A DNA stretch of 64,000 nt from Streptococcus cristatus ATCC 51100 (GTDB lineage: Bacteria; Bacillota; Bacilli; Lactobacillales; Streptococcaceae), in NCBI RefSeq assembly GCF_011612585.1, contig NZ_CP050133.1, positions 1,116,001 to 1,180,000 on the forward strand, given 5' to 3'. The notes under the pieces were generated by a model. That model was not told where the DNA came from and made no database searches. It saw only the letters and a program-made list of their open reading frames with translations. Position 1 is the stretch's first letter, and each line of letters starts with the position of its first letter. The position numbers were made by a program, and so were the translations under genes. Of the stretch, positions 32,642-41,689 are shown one piece after another.

Positions 32642-33189
32642 AAAGTTTCCTTTCTTGATCTAATAAAAGCAGAGGCTAGCTCTATCTGCCCTTCTCTTTC
32701 CTTGACAGCCAGCTGTAAATCATCTGGACTCTGCAAGTTTCTGACTTTGATGGCATAATCCGATGCGACAATAGCATGGCCCCGCATGTGGCCTGTTGCG
32801 ACTGCTTGGGCAAAGACACGCGCAGCATATTTACCGATTTGTGATTGGGCTTGCTGCGACAATTTGTTAGCCAAGAAACCAGCCTGCCTTACTTCATAGG
32901 CAGATGCCCTCCCATCAAGTCGAGCCTGAAAAACCTCTATTACCTGAGTCAAAATCTTCTGCTTCTCAGACTCATCTTCCGCATCAATCAGAGCTATAAA
33001 GCTTGACGCCATTTTCATAGCCCATCGTGCCAGTTGCCCCTGAGGAAGTTCCTCCAAAACAAGCTCCAATTCCAATCTCTTCTCACTATCATCCAGAATT
33101 TTTAGCTTATAAGGGCTCGGTAAAATCACTTGATCATTCTCATAAGACTTGCGCTCATGAGCGTTCCAAGCATAATCTTCTGACTTCAT
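32638..33189 (-). CDS. Imm-5-like helical repeat protein, first gene of the ktr operon
   Basis: A 183-aa soluble helical protein. The segments LARWAMKMASSFIAL, VIEVFQARLDGRASAYEVRQAGF, and ARVFAQAVATGHMRGHAIVASDYAIK (each broken by loops) match the Imm-5-like domain of proteins annotated as putative immunity proteins, with the family's Ala/His-rich final helices. The 4-base overlap with ktrB shows translational coupling to the potassium system. Whether it acts in immunity at all is open; a regulatory role for KtrAB is equally possible. Confidence 0.65.
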   Translation of the reverse strand: MKSEDYAWNAHERKSYENDQVILPSPYKLKILDDSEKRLELELVLEELPQGQLARWAMKMASSFIALIDAEDESEKQKILTQVIEVFQARLDGRASAYEVRQAGFLANKLSQQAQSQIGKYAARVFAQAVATGHMRGHAIVASDYAIKVRNLQSPDDLQLAVKEREGQIELASAFIRSRKETL

Positions 33190-33256
33190 ATGTCCTCCGG
33201 TTTCGAATTTCTCTAAACTCGCCCCTGCATTTCGTGTTTATCTTAAATGAAGTACC

Positions 33257-33497
33257 TAGTTCTCGCGAAGCTTGAACTGCATCAATGGCCCTAAATTCAA
33301 CTACGCCTAACGGCTTGTTTTATTAAGGAGAATAAGGAACGTAGTTCTCGCGAAGCTCGAACTGCATCAATGGCCCTAAATTCAACTACGCCTAACGGCT
33401 TGTTTCATTAAGGAGAATAAGGAACGTAGTTCTCGCGGAGCTCGAACTGCATCAATGGCCCTAAATTCAACTACACCTAACGGCTTGTTTCATTAAG
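33257..33497. repeat. 85-bp tandem repeat, nearly three copies
   Basis: The sequence beginning TAGTTCTCGCG repeats with a period of exactly 85 bases (TCTCG at 33261, 33346 and 33431). Copies differ by only a few bases (for example CGCGAAG versus CGCGGAG). Each contains CGTAGTT and AACTACG as inverted arms about 43 bases apart and a palindromic TCGCGA core. No coding frame fits. It fills the whole gap between the Imm-5-like gene and khpA. Confidence 0.9.
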
Positions 33498-33525
33498 GGC
33501 CATAGAAAAACGGGACACATGGCCC
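33497..33525 (-). terminator. Hairpin after khpA
   Basis: Perfect arms GGGCCAT and ATGGCCC enclose 15 bases, ten bases after the khpA stop. There is no T-run beyond the stem, so it is a weak terminator or an mRNA end stabiliser. Confidence 0.4.
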
Positions 33526-33534
33526 CGCTGCTTC

Positions 33535-33774
33535 TTATTTCTCATCAATGACGATGCGAACTTTTTTGTACTCGGTTGGGACAGAGTAAACAATCGTCCT
33601 TATAGCGGAGATAGTACGACCTTTACGACCGATCACACGTCCAACATCGCTTGGATCAAGATCAAGATGATACTCTAAAAACTCAGGCGTATCTTCAATC
33701 TTGATAGTTAAGGCATCTGGCTGTGAAATCAAAGGTTTCACTATCGCAATAATGAGATTTTCAATCGTGTCCAT
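33535..33774 (-). CDS. khpA: KH-domain RNA-binding protein KhpA
   Basis: A 79-aa protein that is a single KH domain. The GxxG RNA-binding loop is GRKG in the segment [15 protein letters not shown] near residue 45. KhpA forms a complex with KhpB/Jag and affects cell elongation and division in streptococci. It is 19 bases downstream of rpsP, the conserved firmicute arrangement. Confidence 0.92.
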   Translation of the reverse strand: MDTIENLIIAIVKPLISQPDALTIKIEDTPEFLEYHLDLDPSDVGRVIGRKGRTISAIRTIVYSVPTEYKKVRIVIDEK

Positions 33775-33793
33775 ATATCAACCTGCACTTCTA

Positions 33794-34066
33794 TTATTTA
33801 GAGTATTTTGAATCGTGGAATTTCTTCAAAACACCTGCTTTTGAAAGGATGTTGCGAACTGTATCTGAAGGTTGAGCTCCATCAGCCAACCATGCAAGAA
33901 CGCGATCTTCTTTCAAAGTCACTTGGTTTTCTTCAACAAGTGGGTTGTAAGTTCCAACTGTTTCGATGAAACGTCCGTCACGTGGTGAACGTGAGTCTGC
34001 AACGTTGATACGGTAGAAAGGTTTTTTCTTAGAACCCATACGAGTCAAACGGATTTTTACTGCCAT
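33794..34066 (-). CDS. rpsP: 30S ribosomal protein S16
   Basis: A 90-aa S16, full length. [20 protein letters not shown] is the classic N-terminus, and [14 protein letters not shown] follows. It is essential for 30S assembly. Co-transcribed with khpA. Confidence 0.97.
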   Translation of the reverse strand: MAVKIRLTRMGSKKKPFYRINVADSRSPRDGRFIETVGTYNPLVEENQVTLKEDRVLAWLADGAQPSDTVRNILSKAGVLKKFHDSKYSK

Positions 34067-34153
34067 TTTTAAAATTTCTCTTTTCTTATTTTTTATTTCG
34101 GTGAAATAGCTAAGCTATTTAGCACATGTTCTATTATAGCAGATTAAAAACAG

Positions 34154-34176
34154 CTGTCAAGTTTTTTTCTTGACAG
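34154..34176 (-). terminator. Terminator after the HAD phosphatase gene
   Basis: Perfect arms CTGTCAAG and CTTGACAG enclose seven bases, with TGTTTTTAA beyond on the minus strand. It lies 15 bases after the stop at 34191 and ahead of rpsP. Confidence 0.7.
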
Positions 34177-34190
34177 ACTTAAAAATTTTT

Positions 34191-34877
34191 TCAAAGTAGT
34201 AATTTTTTAATTTCTTCATAGGAAGATACCCTATAAGTCGGCTGCGCACTGCTATTATTAATCAACTTTTTGGGATTGTACCAGATAGAGTCCATTCCTG
34301 CATTATTGGCGCCAGCAATATCTGCCGTCAAGGAGTCTCCAATCATCAAAGTCTGAGACAGATCAAAATCTGGTATCTGCTCTGCTATTTTTTCATAAAA
34401 TAAAGCTTCAGGCTTCTGAGTCCCCATCTTTTCTGAGATGAAAATATGGTTAAAATAGGGCGCAATATCGGAATGGGCCATGCGGCCGGTCTGAATAGCC
34501 GTGATGCCATTGGTCGCTCCGTAAATCTCATAATCAGCTGCTGTCAGACTGTCCAAAAGCTCGCTTGCACCAGCGTAGGTTTGTCCTTGCTGAGCAATAT
34601 GCTGCTGATAAAGGAAGGCTAACTCGGCGCCATCCTTCTCAATGCCAAAATGAGCGAAAAGACGAGAAAAGCGAGTGTTGACCAGCTCCGGCTTGGTAAT
34701 TTTTCCCTGTTCCAAATTCCGCCAAAGTCCCTTGTTCATGGGAATATAATAGTCTTTGTAGGTCTGAATCTCCGTCACGCCCTGCTCCTTCAAAAAGTGA
34801 GTCAAGGCAATGTCTTCTGCCGTATCAAAATCCAGTATCGTATGATCAAGGTCGAAAAGTAGAAATTTGTATGACAA
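34191..34877 (-). CDS. HAD-superfamily hydrolase, YjjG-type nucleotidase
   Basis: A 228-aa HAD phosphatase. Motif I is FDLDHTILDF at residues 8-17, motif II GATNG near 120, motif III the Lys in GTQKPEALFY near 153, motif IV GDSLTADIAGA near 178. The DFDTAE beginning and IWYNPKK end fit the TIGR02254 YjjG/YfnB group, which dephosphorylates pyrimidine (including non-canonical) nucleotides. The substrate is inferred from the family. Confidence 0.85.
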   Translation of the reverse strand: MSYKFLLFDLDHTILDFDTAEDIALTHFLKEQGVTEIQTYKDYYIPMNKGLWRNLEQGKITKPELVNTRFSRLFAHFGIEKDGAELAFLYQQHIAQQGQTYAGASELLDSLTAADYEIYGATNGITAIQTGRMAHSDIAPYFNHIFISEKMGTQKPEALFYEKIAEQIPDFDLSQTLMIGDSLTADIAGANNAGMDSIWYNPKKLINNSSAQPTYRVSSYEEIKKLLL

Positions 34878-34916
34878 AATCGAAATCCTTTCTGCAATTG
34901 TAGTAGATTTATTATA

Positions 34917-35147
34917 TCATACTGTACCCAGACTGTACCCAGCAGTCCAATAGCTAAAGTAAACGCTAAGCTCAACTAAAAAAGTAACCTCAAAGGCGCT
35001 TTTTAGGCTCTGATTAAACCAATCAAATACAATACCTTTGGATTTGATAACTTTGGTAACTTTAAGAAATAAATCTTTCTCACTCTGAACATAAGAAAGG
35101 AGAGGACGTCGATTACCTTCTACAGGTTTTAAAATTTCATTAATCCA
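34917..35147 (-). pseudogene. 76-codon gene remnant with no start
   Basis: A stop-free minus-strand stretch between a TAA (35148-35150) and a TGA (34917-34919) encodes convincing protein (INEILKPVEGNRRPLLSYV, then SEKDLFLKVTKVIKSKGIV). It contains no ATG, GTG or TTG near its beginning. The last codons run over a tandem 11-base repeat (ACTGTACCCAG twice, 34921-34942). I read it as a fragment of a lost gene; the family is not recognised. Confidence 0.45.
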
Positions 35148-35206
35148 TTATAGTTGACAAAGATACCTAACTTTTGGGATTTAGATTATTTTTTGCAAAG
35201 TCTCTT

Positions 35207-35962
35207 TTATAATAAATTACGAATTTTTTCTTTTATAAATGTGTTAAGAGGATAGTGTTTTTCAAGATATTCTAGGAGTGCCTGAGCAGATTCAGAAATT
35301 CGTTCGTAACCTTGCAAAAAGTAGGGTAATTGTTTGGCATCATTTGGATAACCTTTTTCAAATCGTCTGTTGCTGTTAAAAATATCTATAAAATTAGATT
35401 TAGAAGTTTTTTCCAAATTGATTAGTTCAGTCCAGAGCTTGACAGATCTGTTTTGGATGAAATCATAAGCAGCCAATTTTTCGCCTCGTTGATAACGACC
35501 TAGTCCTATATATAGATTGCATAAAATTTCTCCCAACAGCCATTCACGGTCTCTATTTTCTTTTGATGGCAATCTTTGTGGCTGGCAGATTGTTCCATCA
35601 AAACCGACCTCCTTCCAGATAATCTTGCCTTCAGCGAAGGGAATGTTTACTAGTTCATGAGCTTCAAAGACAGCAAATTCACAAAAAACATCATCTTCAA
35701 ATAGAACTTTATGTCCGTCCACTGTATTTTGGTAGTGAAATACAATTGGTTCTAGCTTACTTAACCAGGTTAGGTCCTGGATATAGGCCTGCTTGTAGCC
35801 ATCTTTTACAATAACAAAGAAGTCTAAATCTGAGTACTGATCCAATCGTTCTCTTTCTGCTCCGCAAGAACCAAGTGCCAGCAAAGCTAGTGCTTGGTTC
35901 GAATCTTTTAGAGACTGACCAATCTCATCTAGTCTTTGTAACAGTAATTCTGTTTTATTCAT
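35207..35962 (-). CDS. Nucleotidyltransferase-fold protein (MNT / Lnu-like)
   Basis: A 251-aa protein. The Pol-beta nucleotidyltransferase motif is clear: LGSCGAERERLDQYSDLDFF around residue 30-50, with the G-S and D-x-D signature, and a third acidic residue likely in CEFAVFE near 95. A helical C-terminal domain follows (LCNLYIGLGRYQRGEKLAA). This architecture is that of aminoglycoside or lincosamide nucleotidyltransferases and related housekeeping proteins; resistance cannot be claimed. It stands alone, flanked by two gene remnants. Confidence 0.7.
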   Translation of the reverse strand: MNKTELLLQRLDEIGQSLKDSNQALALLALGSCGAERERLDQYSDLDFFVIVKDGYKQAYIQDLTWLSKLEPIVFHYQNTVDGHKVLFEDDVFCEFAVFEAHELVNIPFAEGKIIWKEVGFDGTICQPQRLPSKENRDREWLLGEILCNLYIGLGRYQRGEKLAAYDFIQNRSVKLWTELINLEKTSKSNFIDIFNSNRRFEKGYPNDAKQLPYFLQGYERISESAQALLEYLEKHYPLNTFIKEKIRNLL

Positions 35963-36059
35963 ATCGTTACCTCATTCTTTCTTGTTTAACAAAAATTATA
36001 CATTTAGCGCTTTCAAATGTCAATTTCATTTAATCCTAACTCTATAGATTGTATATTTT

Positions 36060-36068
36060 TGCTATAAT
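36060..36068 (+). promoter_or_regulatory. Extended -10 promoter of a decayed plus-strand gene
   Basis: TGCTATAAT is a perfect extended -10, about 30 bases ahead of the Shine-Dalgarno ACGGAG and the ATG at 36098. It is one of very few plus-strand signals in the window and now drives only a broken frame. Confidence 0.6.
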
Positions 36069-36097
36069 AAATTGAATCATTTTACGGAGATTTTCTC

Positions 36098-36336
36098 ATG
36101 TTATCAAGAGTTGAAAAATTTAAAGTAGTCTTTGATTAATTAGAAAGCGGTTCTTATCTTTAAAAAGATTAAATGATTTAGAAAATATTTGAGAAGGAAG
36201 AATATATCGACTTAACCATCAATTTGCAAACGGTAAGATCTTCCCTCAAACGATGAAAATATAAATACGACCGCGCGAAGAATGGCTAATTTACCTAATT
36301 AGGCATGAAACAATCATCGAAAAATATATTTTTTAA
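36098..36336 (+). pseudogene. Decayed plus-strand gene with multiple lesions
   Basis: The ATG at 36098 opens MLSRVEKFKVVFD and then meets a TAA that looks like a mutated Gln codon, with LESGSYL continuing in frame. Further on another frame reads FANGKIFPQTMKI, a TAA, then RPREEWLIYLIRHETIIEKY to a TAA at 36334-36336. Several stops and at least one frameshift therefore split one small gene of about 75-80 codons. The family is not recognised. The rest of the gap, 36337-36478, shows nothing I can support. Confidence 0.5.
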
Positions 36337-36478
36337 ATTACTCATAAAACAATGAGTCGAAGCGAGTTATTCAAAGTCATATGTATTGCTGATATTTAAA
36401 AGAGCGATCTGAGACTCAATCTATATATAAAATTAGGACTGCTAAGTAAAGTGTGGACATTATACCACAATGCACAAA

Positions 36479-36510
36479 AAATCAACCGCTCAAAAATGAA
36501 CGGCTGATTT
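36479..36510 (-). terminator. Terminator after the AraC/GyrI regulator
   Basis: A long hairpin: AAATCA..CCG..TCA pairs with TGA..CGG..TGATTT, followed on the minus strand by TTTTTTG. It sits directly after the stop at 36516. Confidence 0.75.
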
Positions 36511-36515
36511 CTAAT

Positions 36516-37349
36516 CTATTTCACCACTGGAATCCAGAGTTCCATTTGATAATCTGGGGAGGACATATCTCCCTCGGTGTAAACTTCAAAGTCTGGTGCT
36601 CCTGAGTGACAATAACCTGTTTCTGGGAAGAAGACTTCCAAAACATATTTCCAAGCATGGTGGATGCTGGCAGGTATAGCCCCCTTGACTGGTACGATGG
36701 CATATTCAGCTGCTGGGATTTCCTTGATAGAAAGGCCTAGGGCTTCTGCTTTCGCTTTATCCGTCACATCATAAGCCGCCATGTAGTTAATGATTTCACC
36801 CTCTTTGACATCAGAGCAGAGGCCAAAGGATTGGCCACTGCCCATACTTTCTAAGCTTTCAAAGCTGTGATTTGCATAGAGCTGCTCCCAAGCAGATGGG
36901 CACTGGCTATTGTCGATAGCTTCCAATAGGACGCCTGCTACAGTAAAAGCAGGTTTCTTTTGAATCTTGATATCCATATTCTTTCCTCCTGTAATCTTTA
37001 AGGATAATTGAAGTCTAGGAAAGACCCGATAAGGTTTTCCATTTCGAACTTCTGAGGGGGTTGCACCATGGAATTTCTTGAAAGCTGCGCTAAAGGCATC
37101 CGCAGACTCATAGCCGTATTTCAGTGCTATATCAATGACTTTCTCAGAGCTTTCCTGCAAGTCCGTCACAGCTTCTGACAGCCTGCGATTGCGCAAGTAT
37201 TCTGCTAAAGTCATATCTGCCAGAATGGAAAAGAGCCTGCTAAAGAGAGCATAAGAATAGCCCGATATCTGCTGAAATTTTTGCAAATCCACTTCTGCGT
37301 CCAATTTGCTTTCCAGATATTCCATGGTTCGATTGAATTGATGCATCAT
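36516..37349 (-). CDS. AraC-family regulator with GyrI-like ligand-binding domain
   Basis: A 277-aa regulator. The ATG at 37347-37349 is preferred to an upstream GTG because AGAGGTG lies nine bases before it. Residues 1-105 form the two helix-turn-helix motifs of AraC/XylS (IALKYGYESADAFSAAFKKFHGATP is the second, here spanning two motifs). From about 120 the GyrI-like effector domain follows (PAFTVAGVLLEAI, MAAYDVTDKA, ending MELWIPVVK). This is the Rob/BltR-type design that responds to small hydrophobic ligands. No target gene is evident next to it. Confidence 0.85.
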   Translation of the reverse strand: MMHQFNRTMEYLESKLDAEVDLQKFQQISGYSYALFSRLFSILADMTLAEYLRNRRLSEAVTDLQESSEKVIDIALKYGYESADAFSAAFKKFHGATPSEVRNGKPYRVFPRLQLSLKITGGKNMDIKIQKKPAFTVAGVLLEAIDNSQCPSAWEQLYANHSFESLESMGSGQSFGLCSDVKEGEIINYMAAYDVTDKAKAEALGLSIKEIPAAEYAIVPVKGAIPASIHHAWKYVLEVFFPETGYCHSGAPDFEVYTEGDMSSPDYQMELWIPVVK

Positions 37350-37434
37350 ATTCTTTTTCACCTCTTGACTATAGTCTAACAGATATAAGATACTTCTGCC
37401 CTAGAATTTTTGTACAAGATTTAAAGGAGGATTT

Positions 37435-37929
37435 TTACAACCTATCCCGCAGCTTCTCCACAAAAAGATAAGCTGCTGGACAGGTCAGGGTATTTTTGAT
37501 TGTCAGATGGTTAATCTGATGAATCTTCTTACGGTCTGTGTGAGGGAACTCTCGGCAGGCCTTGGGACGGACATCGTAAATCGAGCAGAGATTGTCTCCA
37601 CCTAAAAAAGGACAAGGCATAGCCTTGAAGACCTTGTCACCGTCTTCGTCTACCTGCAGAAATTCCTCTTCAAAAGCCGGCAGCTTCATCTTGAAATACT
37701 TGGCAATACGGACAATATCGGCTTCCTTAAAGTCTGGCCCTAAAGTCTTACAGCAATTGGCACAGGCTGTACAGTCAATCTCCTCAAAGACCTCATCATG
37801 GATTTGCTGGGCAATCTTATCGAGGTTTTTTGGTGGCTTTTTCTTGAGACCGGCTAAAAATTTCCGGTGCTCTTTCTGCTTTTGCAAAGCTAGCTGATGG
37901 TACTTTTCAAGGTCAATTTCTTGAGTCAT
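37435..37929 (-). CDS. YkgJ-family cysteine cluster protein
   Basis: A 164-aa cytoplasmic protein with the YkgJ/CxxCxxCC zinc- or iron-chelating pattern: CTACANCCKTLGPDF near residue 55, MPCPFL near 105, CSIYDVRPKACREFP near 117, and LTCPAAYLF near 148. The eight or so cysteines are all in place. The function of the family is not settled. A single gene between two terminators. Confidence 0.8.
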   Translation of the reverse strand: MTQEIDLEKYHQLALQKQKEHRKFLAGLKKKPPKNLDKIAQQIHDEVFEEIDCTACANCCKTLGPDFKEADIVRIAKYFKMKLPAFEEEFLQVDEDGDKVFKAMPCPFLGGDNLCSIYDVRPKACREFPHTDRKKIHQINHLTIKNTLTCPAAYLFVEKLRDRL

Positions 37930-37984
37930 AAACTACTTTCTAATCAGTTGATTTTCGTTAGCATTATATCATAAATCTCAAAAA

Positions 37985-38015
37985 AATGAGACCTACTTTC
38001 AGGTAGACCTCATTT
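37985..38015. terminator. Bidirectional-looking terminator after the lipoprotein gene
   Basis: AAATGAG and CTCATTT with inner CCTAC / GGTAG arms form a long stem with runs of A before and T after; on the minus strand TTTTTTT follows. It ends the lipoprotein transcript (stop at 38024). Confidence 0.75.
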
Positions 38016-38023
38016 TCTTTGTT

Positions 38024-38668
38024 TTAAATATTGTTAGTTGGGCCTTTTTCATCAAGGCTCCATGTTTCCTCTATATATGAGATGACAGAAGCCAGAGTTT
38101 TTCGGTCGCCTTCAAAAGAGATCAAATATACTTTGTCGTCTTTTTGGAAAACCCAAGAAACAACTAGCTGCCCTGATTTCATAATTACATTCAGTTGGAA
38201 AGCTTCATTGCCAGAAACAGTGGATTTTGCTCCCCACATTTTTTCTACATCTTTATTATCATTCCAACTATAGGCTAGTCGCTGGGCGATTAACTCAGCA
38301 TTGAAAGTTTCTCCATCTTGGACATGAGCTTTTTCTCTAGTATAGCCATTCATGGTAACGATATTATAAGCTGAACCATCCGTAAACTGAACGCTGTCGC
38401 CACCATCTAGGTCGGTGAACTTGATCCAATTACTTGGAATATCGATATAGCCGTAATCAGCCGAGCCAATGCGTTTAGTCTCGGTTGTAGTGGAAACATC
38501 TTTGTCACTAGCTTTATCAGATTTGCTGCTATCTTTTTGAGAAACTTGACTAGTTGTACTACTAGAAGTAGACGATTTCCGATTACCATAATTTTTAATA
38601 AGGCCACAAGAAGCCAGAGACAGACCAACCAAAACTGTCAAGAAACTAAGAAAATATTTTTTTGCCAT
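38024..38668 (-). CDS. Putative lipoprotein
   Basis: A 214-aa predicted lipoprotein. The signal peptide ends in the lipobox LASC (about residue 21). A Ser/Thr/Lys-rich linker (about 30-65) follows, then a domain beginning GYIDIPSNWIKFTDLDGGD, which resembles PsbP/MOG1-like folds in small streptococcal lipoproteins. Function unknown. It is alone in its transcript. Confidence 0.75.
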   Translation of the reverse strand: MAKKYFLSFLTVLVGLSLASCGLIKNYGNRKSSTSSSTTSQVSQKDSSKSDKASDKDVSTTTETKRIGSADYGYIDIPSNWIKFTDLDGGDSVQFTDGSAYNIVTMNGYTREKAHVQDGETFNAELIAQRLAYSWNDNKDVEKMWGAKSTVSGNEAFQLNVIMKSGQLVVSWVFQKDDKVYLISFEGDRKTLASVISYIEETWSLDEKGPTNNI

Positions 38669-38839
38669 AACAAATCTCCTTTTTAGACTACATGAGCCCG
38701 AACTATCTAGATTTCTATACTATCGAAACATTATAGATAACATAGAACGTTTCAAGATTGCTTCCATATCTTATTTTTAGGAACAGATCGATTTTTTCCT
38801 TCGCTTTGTAATGCTGAGCTCAGACGATTAATGTCAACT

Positions 38840-40663
38840 TTATTCCTCATCCATACTTAGGACGCTGAGGAAGGCTTCTTGTGGGACTTCAACAGAGCCG
38901 ATCGCTTTCATCCGTTTTTTACCGGCCTTTTGTTTTTCTAGGAGTTTGCGCTTCCGAGAAACGTCACCACCATAACACTTGGCCAAGACATTCTTACGCA
39001 AAGCCTTGATGTCAGTCCGAGCCACAATCTTGTGTCCAATGGCTGCCTGAATGGGTACTTCAAACTGCTGACGAGGAATGATTTTCTTGAGCTTGTCTAC
39101 AATCAGCTTACCACGCTCATAGGCAAATTCCTTGTGAACGATAAAGCTGAGAGCATCGACCTTGTCGCCATTGAGGAGGATATCCATCTTCACCAGCTTG
39201 GATGAGCGATACTCAGAGATTTCGTAGTCAAAGCTAGCATAGCCACGAGTAGAGGACTTGAGCTTGTCAAAGAAGTCAAAGACGATTTCAGCAAGCGGAA
39301 TCTGATAGATGACATTGACCCGATTGTCATCAATATAATCCATGGTCACAAAGTCACCGCGCTTACGCTGAGCCAATTCCATCACCGCTCCGACAAATTC
39401 CTGCGGCACCATAATCTGCGCCTTGACATAAGGCTCCTCGATGGAATCAATCTTGGTCGGATCCGGAAACTCGCTTGGATTAGAGACATCAATGGCTTCA
39501 CCATCTGTCAGATTAACCTTATAGATAACAGACGGCGCCGTCATAATCAAATCAATATTAAACTCACGCTCCAAACGCTCCTGAATAACGTCCATGTGCA
39601 GCAAGCCTAAGAAACCACAACGGAACCCAAACCCAAGCGCCTGTGATGTTTCTGGTTCAAATTGCAAACTAGCATCGTTTAGCTGGAGCTTTTCGAGAGC
39701 CTCACGCAGGTCATTGTATTTATTAGACTCGATTGGGTAAAGACCAGCAAATACCATCGGATTCATCTGCTTGTAGCCGTCCAAGGGCTCAGATGCTGGA
39801 TTGTCCGCCAAAGTTACTGTGTCTCCGACCCGAGTATCCTGAACCGTTTTGATAGAAGCTGCGATATAACCAACATCCCCTGTTGCTAGGAAATCGCGGC
39901 CAATGGCCTTAGGCGTGAAGATGCCAACCTCAGTCACGTCAAAGGTCTTGCCATTGCTCATGAGCTGAATGGTATCTCCCGGCTTGACCACACCGTCCAT
40001 CACCCGCACTTGCAGGATTACCCCACGATAGGCATCGTAGACTGAGTCAAAAATCAAGGCTTTGAGCGGTGCTTCAACATTTCCAGTCGGAGCTGGAACT
40101 TTTTCTACAATCTGCTCTAAAATATCTTCAATTCCGATACCAGCCTTGGCAGAAGCCAATACGGCTTCGCTAGCATCCAGTCCAATCACATCTTCAATCT
40201 CTGCCCGCACCCGCTCTGGATCCGCAGCTGGCAGGTCAATCTTATTGATAACTGGCAGGATTTCCAAGTCATTGTCCAACGCCAGATAGACATTAGCAAG
40301 GGTCTGAGCCTCAATCCCTTGGGCCGCATCAACCACCAAAATAGCCCCTTCACAAGCCGCTAGCGACCGCGATACCTCATAGGTAAAGTCCACGTGTCCC
40401 GGCGTGTCAATCAAGTGGAAGATATAGGTTTCGCCGTCCTTGGCAGTATAATTGAGCTCGATAGCATTGAGCTTAATGGTGATACCGCGCTCCCGCTCCA
40501 AGTCCATGCTGTCTAAAAGTTGGGCCTGCATTTCCCGGCTGGAAACCGTCTCCGTCGCCTCCAAAATCCGGTCAGCCAAGGTTGATTTCCCGTGGTCGAT
40601 GTGGGCAATGATGGAGAAATTGCGGATTTTCTCCTGACGTTTTTTTAAATCTTCTAAATTCAT
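38840..40663 (-). CDS. lepA: Elongation factor 4 (LepA)
   Basis: A 607-aa GTPase, standard size. The ATG at 40661-40663 is used because the upstream ATG has no space for a Shine-Dalgarno. G motifs: [13 protein letters not shown] (G1), RGITIK (G2), DTPGHVDF (G3), NKIDLP (G4). The C-terminal LepA-specific domain ends with [20 protein letters not shown]. It acts on the ribosome, probably during back-translocation or initiation. Confidence 0.97.
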   Translation of the reverse strand: MNLEDLKKRQEKIRNFSIIAHIDHGKSTLADRILEATETVSSREMQAQLLDSMDLERERGITIKLNAIELNYTAKDGETYIFHLIDTPGHVDFTYEVSRSLAACEGAILVVDAAQGIEAQTLANVYLALDNDLEILPVINKIDLPAADPERVRAEIEDVIGLDASEAVLASAKAGIGIEDILEQIVEKVPAPTGNVEAPLKALIFDSVYDAYRGVILQVRVMDGVVKPGDTIQLMSNGKTFDVTEVGIFTPKAIGRDFLATGDVGYIAASIKTVQDTRVGDTVTLADNPASEPLDGYKQMNPMVFAGLYPIESNKYNDLREALEKLQLNDASLQFEPETSQALGFGFRCGFLGLLHMDVIQERLEREFNIDLIMTAPSVIYKVNLTDGEAIDVSNPSEFPDPTKIDSIEEPYVKAQIMVPQEFVGAVMELAQRKRGDFVTMDYIDDNRVNVIYQIPLAEIVFDFFDKLKSSTRGYASFDYEISEYRSSKLVKMDILLNGDKVDALSFIVHKEFAYERGKLIVDKLKKIIPRQQFEVPIQAAIGHKIVARTDIKALRKNVLAKCYGGDVSRKRKLLEKQKAGKKRMKAIGSVEVPQEAFLSVLSMDEE

Positions 40664-40721
40664 TTTTCTCATCCTTTTAGGGTATTCTATTTATTATATC
40701 ATGATTTTTCGAAAATAAAAA

Positions 40722-40742
40722 CGACTGTAACCAAGACAGTCG
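40722..40742 (-). terminator. Terminator after rluD
   Basis: Arms CGACTGT and ACAGTCG enclose seven bases and are followed on the minus strand by TTTTTATTTTCG. It ends the cpsY-lspA-rluD operon. Confidence 0.8.
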
Positions 40743-40786
40743 ACTTAATTTTCCATTTATCTAGAGTCTCATAAATACGGAGACGA

Positions 40787-41689
40787 TTAGTCATGGACTT
40801 TTCTGAGTTTTTCAAGAGTTTCTAGGAAAATAGCTGGCGCTTCAGCCGTAAATTCCAGCACTTCGCCAGTCCGAGGATGGGTGAAGCCCAGTGTTCGCGC
40901 GTGCAGAAATTGGCCATGTCCCTTCAGGGTCTTACGTGGTCCATAGGCCTCATCTCCAGCGACTGGATGGCCGATATAAGCCATGTGAACACGGATTTGA
41001 TGCGTCCGCCCCGTCTCCAACTGCAGCTCAACCAAGGTGTAATCCCCAAAACGTTCCAAGACTTGGAAACGTGTCAGGGCTGGCTTACCTTTAGCCGTTA
41101 CGGCCTGCTTCTTGCGGTCTTTTTCACTACGGCCAATCGGCGCCTCAATCACTCCACGGTCGTTAGGCAGATTTCCATGGACAATCGCCCAGTATTTACG
41201 GAGGGATTTCTTATCCTTGAGTTCGTCTGCAAGTGCCAGATGGGCTTGGTCATTCTTGGCAATCATCAAAAGGCCAGAAGTGTCCTTATCAATCCGATGG
41301 ACAATCCCTGGGCGCAGCACACCATTGATGCCAGAGAGATCTTTGATGTGGTACATGAGGGCATTGACCAGAGTACCGCTGGTATGCCCAGCTGACGGGT
41401 GGACCACCATGCCTTGCGGCTTGTTAACGACGGCTACATCCTCATCCTGATAGACGATTTCTAGTGGAAGATTCTCTGCCACATACTCAACTACCTCTGG
41501 CTCAGGTACTTCATAGGAAATGACATCATCCTCTTTGACGGCATACTTGGCTTTTTTTGCCAATCCATTAACCAAAATCTGGCCATTTTTTATCTGTTCA
41601 TTGGCTAGACCACGGGATAGCTCCGTCAAGTCCGCCACTGCCTTGTCCAAACGCAGGCCTGCGGCTGCTGCATCAATTTTCAATTCCAT
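40787..41689 (-). CDS. rluD: RluD-family 23S rRNA pseudouridine synthase
   Basis: A 300-aa enzyme. An N-terminal S4 domain ([15 protein letters not shown]) precedes the catalytic domain, with the motif [16 protein letters not shown] near residue 137 holding the catalytic Asp. [20 protein letters not shown] is the second family motif. It is translated directly after lspA with a 17-base overlap. Whether its target is RluD-type or RluC-type sites cannot be told from sequence alone. Confidence 0.9.
   Translation of the reverse strand: MELKIDAAAAGLRLDKAVADLTELSRGLANEQIKNGQILVNGLAKKAKYAVKEDDVISYEVPEPEVVEYVAENLPLEIVYQDEDVAVVNKPQGMVVHPSAGHTSGTLVNALMYHIKDLSGINGVLRPGIVHRIDKDTSGLLMIAKNDQAHLALADELKDKKSLRKYWAIVHGNLPNDRGVIEAPIGRSEKDRKKQAVTAKGKPALTRFQVLERFGDYTLVELQLETGRTHQIRVHMAYIGHPVAGDEAYGPRKTLKGHGQFLHARTLGFTHPRTGEVLEFTAEAPAIFLETLEKLRKVHD

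Noticed and set aside
33257..33497. Possible CRISPR array
   Set aside because: The three 85-bp copies are contiguous with no unique spacers, and no cas genes are present.
40877..41450. Long plus-strand frames opposite rluD
   Set aside because: Antisense shadows of an unmistakable pseudouridine synthase gene.
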